This document shows positions 34,130 through 43,197 of a stretch of DNA of 64,000 nucleotides, piece after piece; positions within the stretch are counted from its first letter, which is position 1; every line of letters starts with the position of its first letter. The position numbers were made by a program, and so were the translations under genes. The notes beneath the pieces are model-generated. The model worked only from the letters and a program-made list of their open reading frames with translations. It made no database searches and was not told where the DNA came from. The stretch is from Methylobacterium iners. Its GTDB lineage: Bacteria > Pseudomonadota > Alphaproteobacteria > Rhizobiales > Beijerinckiaceae. Where the stretch lies: NCBI RefSeq assembly GCF_022179305.1, contig NZ_BPQP01000072.1, positions 1 to 64,000 of the forward strand, written 5' to 3'.

Positions 34130-35538
34130 AAGCTCCCGGTCTCGCCGCCCTGCGCCGGCTCTGGGCAGAGTGGGGTGCGCCCTCGCCCGGGCGCCACCGC
34201 CAGCGATCGCCTGCTGGCGGCTGCGGGTCCTTCGAGGTGGCGCTGCCGGCGATCACCCTGGAGACGCCCGCCGGCCAGCGTCGTCTCGAGCGACGGACGC
34301 TCGCCGTCGAGGCACCGCCGATCGAGACGGTGACCGGGGTCCGGGCCGAACTCAGGGCGGGCGCCTACACGGCCTTGGGCCATCGCTGGATCGACCATGT
34401 CCGCGTCGCCCGCGAGGATGGGACGGCGCTCGTGGAGGGGACGGATTTCTCGGTCGACCGGATCACCGGACGGCTTCGGAGCCGGTGCGACGCGCGCGTC
34501 GAGGTCGCCTACGACTGGGGTCGCCATCGCTACGATGTCATCGCGCTCGACCCGGCAAGTGGGCGCGTCGACCTCCTGCGCGGGCCGGACCGGGTGAACG
34601 ATCCGAACGAGCATATCCCGGTCCTGCCCGGGGGTTGGACCGCACTCTTCCACGTCTACGTGAACCGCGATTTCTGCGAGACGGTGGCGACCCACGAGTG
34701 GCGCGGGCTGGTGCGCCGCGGCGAGGAGGAGGCTCACCGGGCCTGGGCGCGGGAGTCCCGGACCCGTTTTCCCCGGACCATGCAGCGCCTTCGTGCCGGG
34801 CAGCCCCTGGTCGTCGCCTCCTACGGCGACTCGACGGGTGCGCTGGGCGAGGGCGCCGACATCACCGCCGCCGGAGGCGCCCGCGACACGGTGGCGTTCT
34901 GGGCCGGCTACCCAGAGGACACCCTCGCCCGCCTCGACCGGATCGACGGCCCGCTTGGGCCCGGGGCGCATACGCGCGACGGCTGGAACTGGCGGATCGT
35001 GCTGGGTCTTAAGGCCCGCTACGGCGCGTCCTGCAGCTACCGGAACTGGTGCATCGGCGGCACGGTCATCGGCCCTGAGACCGTCCTCGAAGGCCGCCCC
35101 GGCGGCCTCGATCCGGCCCGGCTCGAACGCTTCCTGTCCGCGGAGTGGGATCTCGCCCTCATCCAGTTCGGCGGAAACGCCATCGACCCGAGGCGATATG
35201 GCGAACGCTACAGCTACGACTGCACCCTGACCCTCCTCGAAGCCATACGCCGGACCGGCCGCGAGGCGATCGTACTCGGATTGCCGCGGCTGAACCCGTG
35301 CTCGTCACCGGCCTTCACGCGGTCCTGGCAGCGGGTGAACCGCCAGATCGTTGAGGCCGCGCGCACGGCCAGCGTCGCCTATGTCGACTTCGCGGCGATC
35401 GCAGGCCCGGGACGCGAGGGCGGCCTCGGCCTATCGCCCCTTACGCTCGGCGAGCAGAACCTGTTCAACCATCCGGGCCTCTACGAGCACGCAAGATACG
35501 CCGCGTATGTCCTTGAGATCTTTGGGAACGAAGGATAG
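34126..35538 (+). CDS. SGNH/GDSL-type hydrolase family protein
   Basis: A 470-residue protein coupled to the pump gene (GTGA overlap). The first 200 residues form a beta-rich region (LPAITLETPAGQRRLERRTL) of unknown type. The SGNH part starts VVASYGDSTGALGEGAD (catalytic Ser about 236), with the Gly/Asn block in NWCIGGTVIG and QFGGNAIDPR, and the closing His in NLFNHPGLYEHARYAAY. Such enzymes are esterases or acetyl-transfer hydrolases on glycans. No signal peptide is evident. Placement behind an efflux pump is unusual. Confidence 0.75.
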   Translation: MKAPGLAALRRLWAEWGAPSPGRHRQRSPAGGCGSFEVALPAITLETPAGQRRLERRTLAVEAPPIETVTGVRAELRAGAYTALGHRWIDHVRVAREDGTALVEGTDFSVDRITGRLRSRCDARVEVAYDWGRHRYDVIALDPASGRVDLLRGPDRVNDPNEHIPVLPGGWTALFHVYVNRDFCETVATHEWRGLVRRGEEEAHRAWARESRTRFPRTMQRLRAGQPLVVASYGDSTGALGEGADITAAGGARDTVAFWAGYPEDTLARLDRIDGPLGPGAHTRDGWNWRIVLGLKARYGASCSYRNWCIGGTVIGPETVLEGRPGGLDPARLERFLSAEWDLALIQFGGNAIDPRRYGERYSYDCTLTLLEAIRRTGREAIVLGLPRLNPCSSPAFTRSWQRVNRQIVEAARTASVAYVDFAAIAGPGREGGLGLSPLTLGEQNLFNHPGLYEHARYAAYVLEIFGNEG

Positions 35539-35903
35539 CGGGGCAGGGCGATCGGACAGGGTTGCATCGGGCACAGGCCGCGAGATGGAAGTGGGCTGAT
35601 GCCGTCAATCGATCAGTTCCATCGACCCGTTCGGACACGGGTCCGGCATTCGCATAAGATATATTATGGAACCTGATTGGGCTTGCGCGCGGGTGAGGGG
35701 GGCTCGTTGTCGTAATCCGTAACCGGCGCGATGGCCGGCGCCGGCTGCAACTTGGCTGTCCGTGTCGCGTAGTCGAGGCGGCGGTACCTTCGCGATCAGG
35801 ACCAGCCCAACACCCGGCTATCTCCGCCCGCCCTCATCGGCGCCCTGCCCCGACAGCGAACCGATCCTTAACACCTGGAGCGCGAAGTTGTCGCCCTGGC
35901 GCG
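35539..35903. other. 365-base intergenic stretch; probable promoter for GT2 gene
   Basis: An AT-rich core (35655-35675, ATAAGATATATTATGG) stands out in this GC-rich sequence and may be a promoter. The plus frame starting at 35762 has shadow composition. No gene supported. Confidence 0.45.
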
Positions 35904-37079
35904 ATGCGCCGGTTGAACGAGACTTACGCGATGCTGCACGCCCCGATCCTGGCTCATCGCCGGCTCGTTCCCGACGACGCACCCCTCGAACTCGCCGTCG
36001 TCATCCCGACGCGCAACGAGGCAGGGAACGTCGCAGCCCTGCTCACCGCCCTTGAGGCTGCCCTCGGCGACATCGTGTGGGAAGCGATCTTTGTCGACGA
36101 CGATTCGCCGGACGGCACGGCCGACGTCATTCGCGAGATCGGACGCACCAACATCCGCGTCCGCGTGCTGCAGCGGATCGGCCGCAAGGGCCTCGCCTCG
36201 GCCGTGGTGGAGGGCATGCTCGCGACGGCGGCGCCCGTCCTGGCGGTGATCGACGCGGATCACCAGCACGACGAAACCTTGCTGCCGCGCCTCTACGCGG
36301 CCGTCCGCATGGGCGGACACGACGTGGCGGTGGGCTCGCGCTACATCGAGGGCGGCGGCGTCGGCCAATGGGAGGCCCGCCGCCATGCGGGGAGCCGCTG
36401 GGCCACCGCCCTCGCCCAGCGCCTGCTCGGCCGTTCCAAGATGGACGGTCCTATGATCGGCGATCCGATGAGCGGCTATTTCGCGATCTCCCGCGACGCT
36501 TTCCGGGAGGTTCTGCCGAACCTGTCGAGCGTCGGCTTCAAGATCCTGCTCGACATTCTCGCCTCGGCGCCCCGACCCCTGAACGTCGTCGAGCTGCCCT
36601 ATGTCTTCCGAAACCGCACGGTCGGCGAGAGCAAGCTCGACCTAATGGTGGCTTTCGAGTACCTCGAGCTCCTGCTCGACAAGACGCTCGGCCGCCTCCT
36701 GCCCCTGCGTCTCATGCTCTTCGCTGTCGTCGGCGGCCTTGGCCTCGCCGTCCACTTGGCGGTACTAGGCATCGCCCTGGGGACCGGCCTGACGGCCTTC
36801 GCCACCGCCCAGGCGCTCGCCGTCGGCGCGGCGATGACCTTCAACTTCACGCTGAACAACGTCTTCACCTATCGCGACCGGCGCCTGCGCGGCCTGCGCC
36901 TCGTCACCGGGCTCCTCAGCTTCTACGGGGTCTGCCTCGTCGGCGCGGCGGCCAATGTCGGCGTCGGCGCCCTCGTCTACGATGCCCAGCATGTCTGGTG
37001 GCTGGCGGGCGTGGCCGGCGCGGTTATCGGCGCGGTGTGGAACTTCGCGGCCTCCTCGGTGGTGACGTGGCGGCGCTGA
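35904..37079 (+). CDS. GT2 polyprenyl-phosphate sugar transferase fused to GtrA domain
   Basis: A 391-residue protein. Residues about 28-240 are a GT2 glycosyltransferase of the dolichol/undecaprenyl-phosphate mannosyltransferase type: LAVVIPTRNEAGNVAALLTA, FVDDDSPDGTADVIREIG, VIDADHQHDE, then GSRYIEGGGVGQWEARRH. Residues about 265-390 are a GtrA membrane domain with four helices (RLMLFAVVGGLGLAVHLAVL, FNFTLNNVFTYRDRRL). The enzyme would transfer a sugar to a lipid carrier and the GtrA part help flip it. A second ATG at 35931 is an alternative start. The downstream membrane protein overlaps it. Confidence 0.92.
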   Translation: MRRLNETYAMLHAPILAHRRLVPDDAPLELAVVIPTRNEAGNVAALLTALEAALGDIVWEAIFVDDDSPDGTADVIREIGRTNIRVRVLQRIGRKGLASAVVEGMLATAAPVLAVIDADHQHDETLLPRLYAAVRMGGHDVAVGSRYIEGGGVGQWEARRHAGSRWATALAQRLLGRSKMDGPMIGDPMSGYFAISRDAFREVLPNLSSVGFKILLDILASAPRPLNVVELPYVFRNRTVGESKLDLMVAFEYLELLLDKTLGRLLPLRLMLFAVVGGLGLAVHLAVLGIALGTGLTAFATAQALAVGAAMTFNFTLNNVFTYRDRRLRGLRLVTGLLSFYGVCLVGAAANVGVGALVYDAQHVWWLAGVAGAVIGAVWNFAASSVVTWRR

Positions 37080-38194
37080 CGGCGCTTGGCGCCGGCCAGT
37101 TTGAGACGCGGTTCGCAGGCTGGCCGGCGGTGTGGGCGCGGGCACTTCTGGCAGCGCTCGCCGTTTTGGTGATCTACGGCATCGCCGTCGGCATCCCGCC
37201 AGAGGCGCTCCCCGCCCCTGCCGAGGCGGCCGATGCCCTCCCCAATGATTCGGATCTCCGTCTCTACAGGGCCATCGCCGGCCGTGTCGCCGCGGGTGAG
37301 GATTATTATGCCGCCGCAGCCGCCGAGCAGCGCAGCCGCGGCTATCCGTTGAAACCCTTCATCACCGTGAGGCTCCCGACGCTGGCCTACCTCGTCACGA
37401 CGCTCGGTCCGGAGACTGCGCTCTTCCTCCTGCGGGGACTGGGCCTTCTCGCACTCGGCATCCTCGCTCTCCGCCTGCGTAAGATCCTCCCCACCGGCCC
37501 GCTTTGGGTCCTGTGCCTGTGGGCCGCGGCGGTCGGCGCCGCTCCGGCGCAGTTGCTGAAGCTGGTGCCTCTCCACGAGGCCTGGGCGGCCCTCCTGCTC
37601 GTCCTCTCGCTCGTCCTGCGCCGGCCAGGACGCTACGGCTTAAGCCTTGCCCTGGGCTTCGCCGCCTTTGCCGTGCGCGAACTCGCTCTGCCCTATCTTT
37701 TCGTCATGGCCGTCCTGGCGTGGCGGGACGGCGAGCGGCGCGAGATGCTGGCCTGGATGGCGGCGATCCTCGCCGCGGCCGCCGTGCTCGGCGCCCACGC
37801 CCTTATGGTGGGAGGCGTCGTGACGCACTCGGATGGGGTTTCGCCGGGATGGACGCGGGTGGAGGGCTGGCCGCTCATTCTCGCGATGGTCGGCGGCTAC
37901 AGCCTGCTCCTGCTGCTGCCCTCGCCCCTCGTCGGCGTTCTCGTGCCCCTCTGCCTGCTCGGCTGGGTCGGCTGGCGGCATCCGCTGGCGGAGCGCGCGG
38001 CGCTGACGCTCTGCGGCTACGCCTGCGCCTTCATGATCGTCGGCCGTCTCGACACCGCCTATTGGGGGGTCCTCATCGCGCCGCTGTTCCTGACCGGACT
38101 CGCCCTCGCGCCGGCGGCGCTGCGCGATCTCTGGCAGGCCGCAGGGCTCCGATCGACGTCTCAGACCTCAAGCGTGACGCTAAGCCCATCATAA
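37067..38194 (+). CDS. Polytopic membrane protein, likely GT-C-type or partner of the GT2 gene
   Basis: About 375 residues with 9-10 hydrophobic helices (ARALLAALAVLVIYGIAVGI, GPETALFLLRGLGLLALGIL, REMLAWMAAILAAAAVLGAH). An early DSDLRLYRAIAGRVAAGEDY segment resembles GT-C glycosyltransferases, where an acidic pair in the first loop is catalytic. It may use the lipid-linked sugar from the preceding enzyme; this is inference. The GTG at 37067 overlaps the GT2 gene by 13 bases. Its 3' end overlaps the convergent MBL gene by 34 bases. Confidence 0.75.
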   Translation: MAALTALGAGQFETRFAGWPAVWARALLAALAVLVIYGIAVGIPPEALPAPAEAADALPNDSDLRLYRAIAGRVAAGEDYYAAAAAEQRSRGYPLKPFITVRLPTLAYLVTTLGPETALFLLRGLGLLALGILALRLRKILPTGPLWVLCLWAAAVGAAPAQLLKLVPLHEAWAALLLVLSLVLRRPGRYGLSLALGFAAFAVRELALPYLFVMAVLAWRDGERREMLAWMAAILAAAAVLGAHALMVGGVVTHSDGVSPGWTRVEGWPLILAMVGGYSLLLLLPSPLVGVLVPLCLLGWVGWRHPLAERAALTLCGYACAFMIVGRLDTAYWGVLIAPLFLTGLALAPAALRDLWQAAGLRSTSQTSSVTLSPS

Positions 38195-38964
38195 GCCGGT
38201 ACCACGTTCGACGGCAGCTTGGCGGCCAGTTCCGTATAGTCGAGATCGGTGTGGAGGTTCGTCAGGATCGCGCGCCGCGGCCGCAGATCCGCGATCAGGT
38301 TCAGCGCGTCCGACACGGAATAATGGGTCGGGTGCGGCGTCTCGCGCAGCGCATCGATGATGAGGAGGTCGAGGCCGCGCAGGCGCTTGAGGCTCGCCTC
38401 CGGCATCAGGCTGACATCGGGCACGTAAGCCGCCGGCCCGAAGCGGAAGCCGTGCGCGGCCTCGTTGCCGTGCTCCACGCGGAGCGCTGTCGTCTCGACC
38501 GGGCCGCCCGCGCCATCGATCGTGACGGGTTCGCCCTCGGCGAGGTCGTTCATGTCGAGGATCGGCGGGTATTGGCTGCCGGGCGGGGTCGCGAAGCAGT
38601 AGCCGAAGCGCATTTCGAGGAGCGCACGGGTCTCGGCATCGGCGTAGACCGGAATGCGCCGCCGCATGTGGATCACCAGCGGGCGAACATCGTCGATGCC
38701 GTGGGTATGATCGGCATGGGCATGGGTGAACAGGACGGCGTCGAGGCGGCTCACGCCGGCCGCCAGGAGCTGCTCGCGAAGATCCGGCGAGGTGTCGACG
38801 AGGACCGTGGTAATGCCGGCCTCCGCCCGGCGCTCGACGAGGAGCGAGCAGCGCCGCCGGCGATTCCTGGGCTCGCCAGGGTCGCAGGCGCCCCAGCCGT
38901 AGCCAACCCGGGGCACGCCGCCGGACGAGCCGCAGCCGAGGAGGGTGAGGGCGAGTTCAGCCAT
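38161..38964 (-). CDS. MBL-fold metallo-hydrolase (PhnP-like)
   Basis: A 267-residue metallo-beta-lactamase-fold enzyme. LGCGSSGGVPRVGYGWGACD is typical of PhnP/phosphoribosyl cyclic phosphodiesterase-like members. The metal site HAHADH lies near residue 82-87, and AHGFRFGPAAYVPDVSLMPE and later Asp/His residues complete it. It sits 18 bases beyond tatD in the metG-tatD-MBL order conserved in Alphaproteobacteria, but its physiological substrate is not known. Confidence 0.92.
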   Translation of the reverse strand: MAELALTLLGCGSSGGVPRVGYGWGACDPGEPRNRRRRCSLLVERRAEAGITTVLVDTSPDLREQLLAAGVSRLDAVLFTHAHADHTHGIDDVRPLVIHMRRRIPVYADAETRALLEMRFGYCFATPPGSQYPPILDMNDLAEGEPVTIDGAGGPVETTALRVEHGNEAAHGFRFGPAAYVPDVSLMPEASLKRLRGLDLLIIDALRETPHPTHYSVSDALNLIADLRPRRAILTNLHTDLDYTELAAKLPSNVVPAYDGLSVTLEV

Positions 38965-38982
38965 GGCGGGCGCCCTCCCCGG

Positions 38983-39762
38983 TCACGCCGCGGCCTTGTC
39001 GAACAGGCGGTGGAAATTGGCGGTGGTGAGCGCACAGAATTCCTCGAACGGCAGGTCGAGGGTCGCGGCGAGCGCGCGGGCGGTGTCGGCCGTGTAGGCC
39101 GGCTCGTTGGTGCGGCCCCGGTACGGCTCGGGCGCGAGAAAGGGCGCATCGGTCTCCACGAGCAGGCGATCGCGGGGCACGCGCGCGGCGATGGCCCTGA
39201 GATCGTGCGAGCGCCGAAACGTCACGATGCCGGAGAAGGATATGGAGAGGCCGAGCTCGACCCCAACCTCGGCCAGCCGCGCTCCGGACGAGAAGCAATG
39301 CAGCACCGCCTTGAACGGGCCGCGGCGCATCTCCTCGACGAGGATCGCCTCCATGTGATGGTCGGCGTCGCGGGCGTGGATGACGAGGGGCAGGCCACTC
39401 TCGCGCGCCGCCGCGATGTGAGCGCGAAAGACCCGCTCCTGCACGGCTTCCGGCGCGGCGTCGGCATAGTGGTAGTCGAGGCCCGCCTCCCCGATCCCGA
39501 TGCAGCGCGGATGGGCCGCGAGCGCGGCGATGTCGGCCGCCGGCACACCCGGCTCTTCGGCAGCGCCGTGGGGATGGGTGCCGACCGTGTACCAGACCTG
39601 AGGGTGAGCCTCGGCCAGCACCCGGTAGGTGTCGGCCTTGGCCACCCGCGTCGAGATCGTGAGCATCCCCGTGACGCCGGCCGCCTCGGCGCGGGCGATC
39701 ACGCCGGGAAGGTCCTGGGCGAAGTCGGGAAAGTCGAGGTGGCAGTGGCTGTCGATCAGCAT
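38983..39762 (-). CDS. tatD: TatD family metal-dependent hydrolase (DNase)
   Basis: A 259-residue TIM-barrel hydrolase. The metal ligands begin with DSHCHLDF near the N-terminus. It has VWYTVGTHPHGAAEEP, then GIGEAGLDYHYADAAPEAVQ with the bridging Glu, then LVIHARDADHHMEAIL, and LLVETDAPFLAPEPYRGRTN with the final Asp. TatD enzymes are 3'-5' exonucleases involved in DNA repair or turnover. It lies 35 bases downstream of metG. Confidence 0.95.
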   Translation of the reverse strand: MLIDSHCHLDFPDFAQDLPGVIARAEAAGVTGMLTISTRVAKADTYRVLAEAHPQVWYTVGTHPHGAAEEPGVPAADIAALAAHPRCIGIGEAGLDYHYADAAPEAVQERVFRAHIAAARESGLPLVIHARDADHHMEAILVEEMRRGPFKAVLHCFSSGARLAEVGVELGLSISFSGIVTFRRSHDLRAIAARVPRDRLLVETDAPFLAPEPYRGRTNEPAYTADTARALAATLDLPFEEFCALTTANFHRLFDKAAA

Positions 39763-39797
39763 GGATGTCTGTCAGCTATCAAGGATCGGGCCGCTTC

Positions 39798-41363
39798 TCA
39801 GCCGGCGTCCGGCTCGACGAAGCGCGGAAACAGCCCGCTCGGCGCGGGCAGGGCGGCGCCGGGGACGAGCCGCCCGCCCTCCCCCAGATCGGCGATGCGG
39901 CGATCCTCCGGCGCCACCGCGAGAAGGTCGAGGAGTTTGGCGGCCGAGCCCGGTATGAAGGGCTGGACCAGGATGCCGATCGCCCGCAGGGTCTCGGCCA
40001 CGACGTAGAGGCAGGCGCCCATCCGCGCGGGATCGGTCTTGCGCAGGACCCAGGGCTTCTGGGCGTCGAAGTAGCGGTCGCAGGCCGTGACGAGGGTCCA
40101 GATCTCACTGAGCGCCGTGTGCAGCGCGAGCCGGTCCATCGCGGCGCGGACAGTCTCGGGCAGGACGTCGGCGAGCGCCAGCAGCGCCCGGTCGTCCGCG
40201 GTGAGGTCGCCGTGCTCGGGCACCCTCCCCTCGCAGTTCTTGGCGATCATCGAGAGCGAGCGCTGGGCGAGGTTGCCGAGGCCGTTCGAGAGGTCCGCCG
40301 TGTAACGGGTGATGATCGCCTCGTGGCTGTAATTGCCGTCGCTGCCGAAGGGTACCTCCCGCAGCACGAAGTGACGCACGGCGTCGACGCCGTAGGCGCC
40401 GATCAGGTCGAAGGGATCGACGACGTTGCCGAGAGACTTCGACATCTTCTCGCCCTTGGAGAGCAAGAAGCCATGACCGAAGACGCGCTTGGGCAGCGGC
40501 AACCCCGCCGACATCAGGAAGGCCGGCCAATAGACCGCGTGGAAGCGCACGATGTCCTTGCCGATCACGTGGAGGTCCATCGGCCAGAACTTTTTCCGCG
40601 TGTCGGCCTCGTCCGGGAAGCCCGTGACGGTGACGTAGTTCGTCAGCGCGTCGACCCAGACATACATGACATGGTCCGGGTGGCCCGGCACCGGCACACC
40701 CCAGTCGAAATTGGTGCGGCTGACCGAGAGATCCTTGAGGCCTGAGCGGACGAAGCTCGCGACCTCGTTCCGCCGCGTCTCAGGGCCGATGAAGTCAGGC
40801 TGCTCCTCGTAGAGCGCAAGCAGGCGGTCCCCATAAGCCGAGAGCCGGAAGAGGAAGTTCTCCTCCTCCATCCAGGCGACCGGCGTGCCGGTGGCCTTCG
40901 CTCGCCGCTCGCCGTCGGGGCCGGTCTCGGTCTCGTCCTCGGCGTAGTAGGCCTCGTCGCGCACCGAGTACCAGCCGGCATATTTCGACAGGTAGATGTC
41001 GCCCCGCGCCTCCATCCGCCGCCAGATCTCCTGGACGCTGGCGTAATGGGCGGGCTCGGTGGTGCGGATGAAGCGGTCGTAGGAGCAGTCCAGCGCGTCG
41101 GCCATCGCCTGGAAGCGCGCGGCCATGTCGTCGACGAAGGCGCGGGGCGCGAGGCCGGCCCGGGCGGCGGTCTGCTGGATCTTGAGGCCGTGCTCGTCGG
41201 TGCCCGTCGTGAACAGCACGTCGTAGCCGTCGAGCCGCTTGAAGCGGGCGATGGCGTCGGTGGCGATCACCTCGTAGGCGTGGCCGATATGGGGCGCGCC
41301 GTTGGGGTAGGAGATCGCGGTCGAGATGCCGAAGGTCTTTTCCGCGCCGTCTGTGGCCGTCAC
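39798..41363 (-). CDS. metG: Methionine--tRNA ligase
   Basis: A 521-residue class I tRNA synthetase charging tRNA-Met. The HIGH motif is PHIGH at 24-28 and KMSKS is in [20 protein letters not shown] at about 305. The segment [15 protein letters not shown] and absence of the Cys zinc knuckle mark the shorter MetG type found in Alphaproteobacteria. It lacks the C-terminal EMAP-like tRNA-binding domain. A tRNA-Met gene lies in the same window but not adjacent. Confidence 0.97.
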   Translation of the reverse strand: MTATDGAEKTFGISTAISYPNGAPHIGHAYEVIATDAIARFKRLDGYDVLFTTGTDEHGLKIQQTAARAGLAPRAFVDDMAARFQAMADALDCSYDRFIRTTEPAHYASVQEIWRRMEARGDIYLSKYAGWYSVRDEAYYAEDETETGPDGERRAKATGTPVAWMEEENFLFRLSAYGDRLLALYEEQPDFIGPETRRNEVASFVRSGLKDLSVSRTNFDWGVPVPGHPDHVMYVWVDALTNYVTVTGFPDEADTRKKFWPMDLHVIGKDIVRFHAVYWPAFLMSAGLPLPKRVFGHGFLLSKGEKMSKSLGNVVDPFDLIGAYGVDAVRHFVLREVPFGSDGNYSHEAIITRYTADLSNGLGNLAQRSLSMIAKNCEGRVPEHGDLTADDRALLALADVLPETVRAAMDRLALHTALSEIWTLVTACDRYFDAQKPWVLRKTDPARMGACLYVVAETLRAIGILVQPFIPGSAAKLLDLLAVAPEDRRIADLGEGGRLVPGAALPAPSGLFPRFVEPDAG

Positions 41364-41435
41364 GTCCTGTCATCCCCGGATACGCGGTTCATCGGATCGC
41401 AGGACGGGGCGTCCCGCTGTCGGCCCTCCCCCGGC

Positions 41436-42494
41436 TCAGGCCGCACGGACGGCACCGGCGAGATCGCCGAACAGGGAGAGGACGAGGGGCCGGCGGTCGA
41501 GATTGTAGGTTGCGGCCTCCCGCGCGGCGCGGGCGATCTTGTCACACACCTCGACGAGGGCGGCAAGGCGAGCCGGCGGCTCGTGCCGGCGCCGGTCGAG
41601 CTCGTCCGAGACGAAGCGGAAGACGGTCTCCAGGCTCGCCGCGAACAGCTCCTCCGCCTCGCGCGGGGCGAGGCGCTCGGCGAGCGCCAGGATGCGGCGC
41701 CAATCCGGCTGGTCAAGACGGGCGAGCAGCGCCTCGACCTCCGCCACGAGGCTGGCCGTCGCGGGGTCGAGCATCGCCACCGCCCGGGCGACCGAGCCCT
41801 CGGAAAGGGCCGCCGCCCGGGCGAGCGCCTCCGGTGCGGGCGCGGGGAAGGGCGGCGACAAGCCGGTGACCACCGCGCCGACCTGCTCAATCGTCAGCGG
41901 CCGCAGGGTCAGGGCGCGGCAGCGCGAGCGGATCGTGGGGAGCAGGCGGCCCGGCGCGTGGCTGACGATCAGGAAGAGCGCGCGGGCAGGCGGTTCCTCG
42001 ATCATCTTGAGCAGCGCATTGGCGCTGTTGGCGTTCAGGTCCTCGGCGCTGTCGACGATGCAGATCCGGTAGCCGGCCTGGCCTCCCGTCGAGCCGAACA
42101 GGTCGAGGGCGCGGCGCGCGGCATCGACCGAGATCTTGGTCGCCAGCGTCTTGGCGCCCGGGGGGCGGGTCCGGCGCAGGGCCACGAGATTGGGATGGGA
42201 CAGGGCCGCCACGCCGCGGGAGGCGGGATGGGCGGGGTCGACGGCCAGCGTCCCCGGCTGCCCCCCGTCGGGATGGGCGAGGAGCCAGCGCGCCACGCGA
42301 TAGGCCAGCGTCGCCTTGCCGATGCCGCGCGGGCCGCCGATCAGCCAGGCGTGATGGAGCCGGCCCGCGCCGATCGCGGCGGCGAAGGCGGCCCCGGCCT
42401 CCTCGTGCCCCACGAGCCCGGCCTGCTCGCGCGGACGCGGGATGCCGGCGAGGTCGCCCGGCTCGACATCCTCGGGGGCGCGGTCAGGCGGCAT
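41436..42494 (-). CDS. holB: DNA polymerase III subunit delta'
   Basis: A 352-residue clamp-loader AAA+ protein. It has HHAWLIGGPRGIGKATLAYR, in which the P-loop reads GPRGIGKA, then ICIVDSAEDLNANSANALLK, MIEEPPARALFLIVSHAPGR and LLPTIRSRCRALTLRPLT (sensor/SRC motif). It starts inside the end of tmk (11-base overlap), the usual tmk-holB arrangement. Complete. Confidence 0.95.
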   Translation of the reverse strand: MPPDRAPEDVEPGDLAGIPRPREQAGLVGHEEAGAAFAAAIGAGRLHHAWLIGGPRGIGKATLAYRVARWLLAHPDGGQPGTLAVDPAHPASRGVAALSHPNLVALRRTRPPGAKTLATKISVDAARRALDLFGSTGGQAGYRICIVDSAEDLNANSANALLKMIEEPPARALFLIVSHAPGRLLPTIRSRCRALTLRPLTIEQVGAVVTGLSPPFPAPAPEALARAAALSEGSVARAVAMLDPATASLVAEVEALLARLDQPDWRRILALAERLAPREAEELFAASLETVFRFVSDELDRRRHEPPARLAALVEVCDKIARAAREAATYNLDRRPLVLSLFGDLAGAVRAA

Positions 42495-43197
42495 CGTGGC
42501 GGCTCTCCGGTCCCTCGGCGCCCTTCTCCAACAAGCCGGGCATGCGCTCGGCAACGACCGCCCGGATGGCCGCCTCCACCGCCTCGGCCTCCGCGCCCGC
42601 GTCGATGACGGCGCAGCGCTCCGGCTCGGCCGCGGCGATGCGGAGAAATGCCTCGCGCAGGCGGCGATGGAAATCCAGGGTCTCCGCCTCGAAGCGGTCC
42701 GGCTCCTCGGACGGTCCCGACCGCGCTCTCGCTCGAGCAAGTCCGATCTCCGGGTCGAGGTCGAGGATCAGGGTGAGGTCGGGCTGGGTTGGTCCCACCA
42801 CCACGCGCTCAAGACTCGCCAGGAGCGCGGGTTCGATGCCCCCGGCCGCGCCCTGATAGGCGCGGGTCGAATCCGTGAAGCGGTCGCACAGGACGATTTC
42901 GCCGCGGGCCAACGCCGGGCGGATCAGGGTGTCGAGGTGGTCGATGCGGGCGGCCGAGAACAGCAGCGCCTCCGCGAAGGGGCCGTAGGGCTTGGCCACG
43001 CCCGCGAGCAACGCCTCGCGGATCGCCTCGGCCCGGGGCGAACCACCTGGCTCGCGGGTGGTCAGCACCAGGTGATGTCCCCCGCGGCGCAGGTGCTCGG
43101 CGAGGCGGGCAATCTGAGTCGACTTGCCCGCCCCCTCCCCGCCCTCGAAGGTGATGAAGACGCCTCGGCCCAGAGCCTCGGTCCCAGATCGCGTCAC
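42484..43197 (-). CDS. tmk: Thymidylate kinase
   Basis: A 237-residue dTMP kinase making dTDP for DNA synthesis. The P-loop is FEGGEGAGKSTQIARL (residues 18-33). TREPGGSPRAEAIREALL is the dTMP-binding region, and LCDRFTDSTRAYQGAAGGIE is the DR(Y/F)xxS motif. The C-terminal tail is a little longer than usual. The start overlaps the stop of the carboxypeptidase gene by 4 bases. Confidence 0.97.
   Translation of the reverse strand: MTRSGTEALGRGVFITFEGGEGAGKSTQIARLAEHLRRGGHHLVLTTREPGGSPRAEAIREALLAGVAKPYGPFAEALLFSAARIDHLDTLIRPALARGEIVLCDRFTDSTRAYQGAAGGIEPALLASLERVVVGPTQPDLTLILDLDPEIGLARARARSGPSEEPDRFEAETLDFHRRLREAFLRIAAAEPERCAVIDAGAEAEAVEAAIRAVVAERMPGLLEKGAEGPESRHDAA

Noticed and set aside
37504-40008. 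Plus-strand open frame of 834 codons over the membrane protein, MBL hydrolase and tatD
   Set aside because: Shadow frame spanning unrelated genes on both strands; no ribosome binding site or domain.
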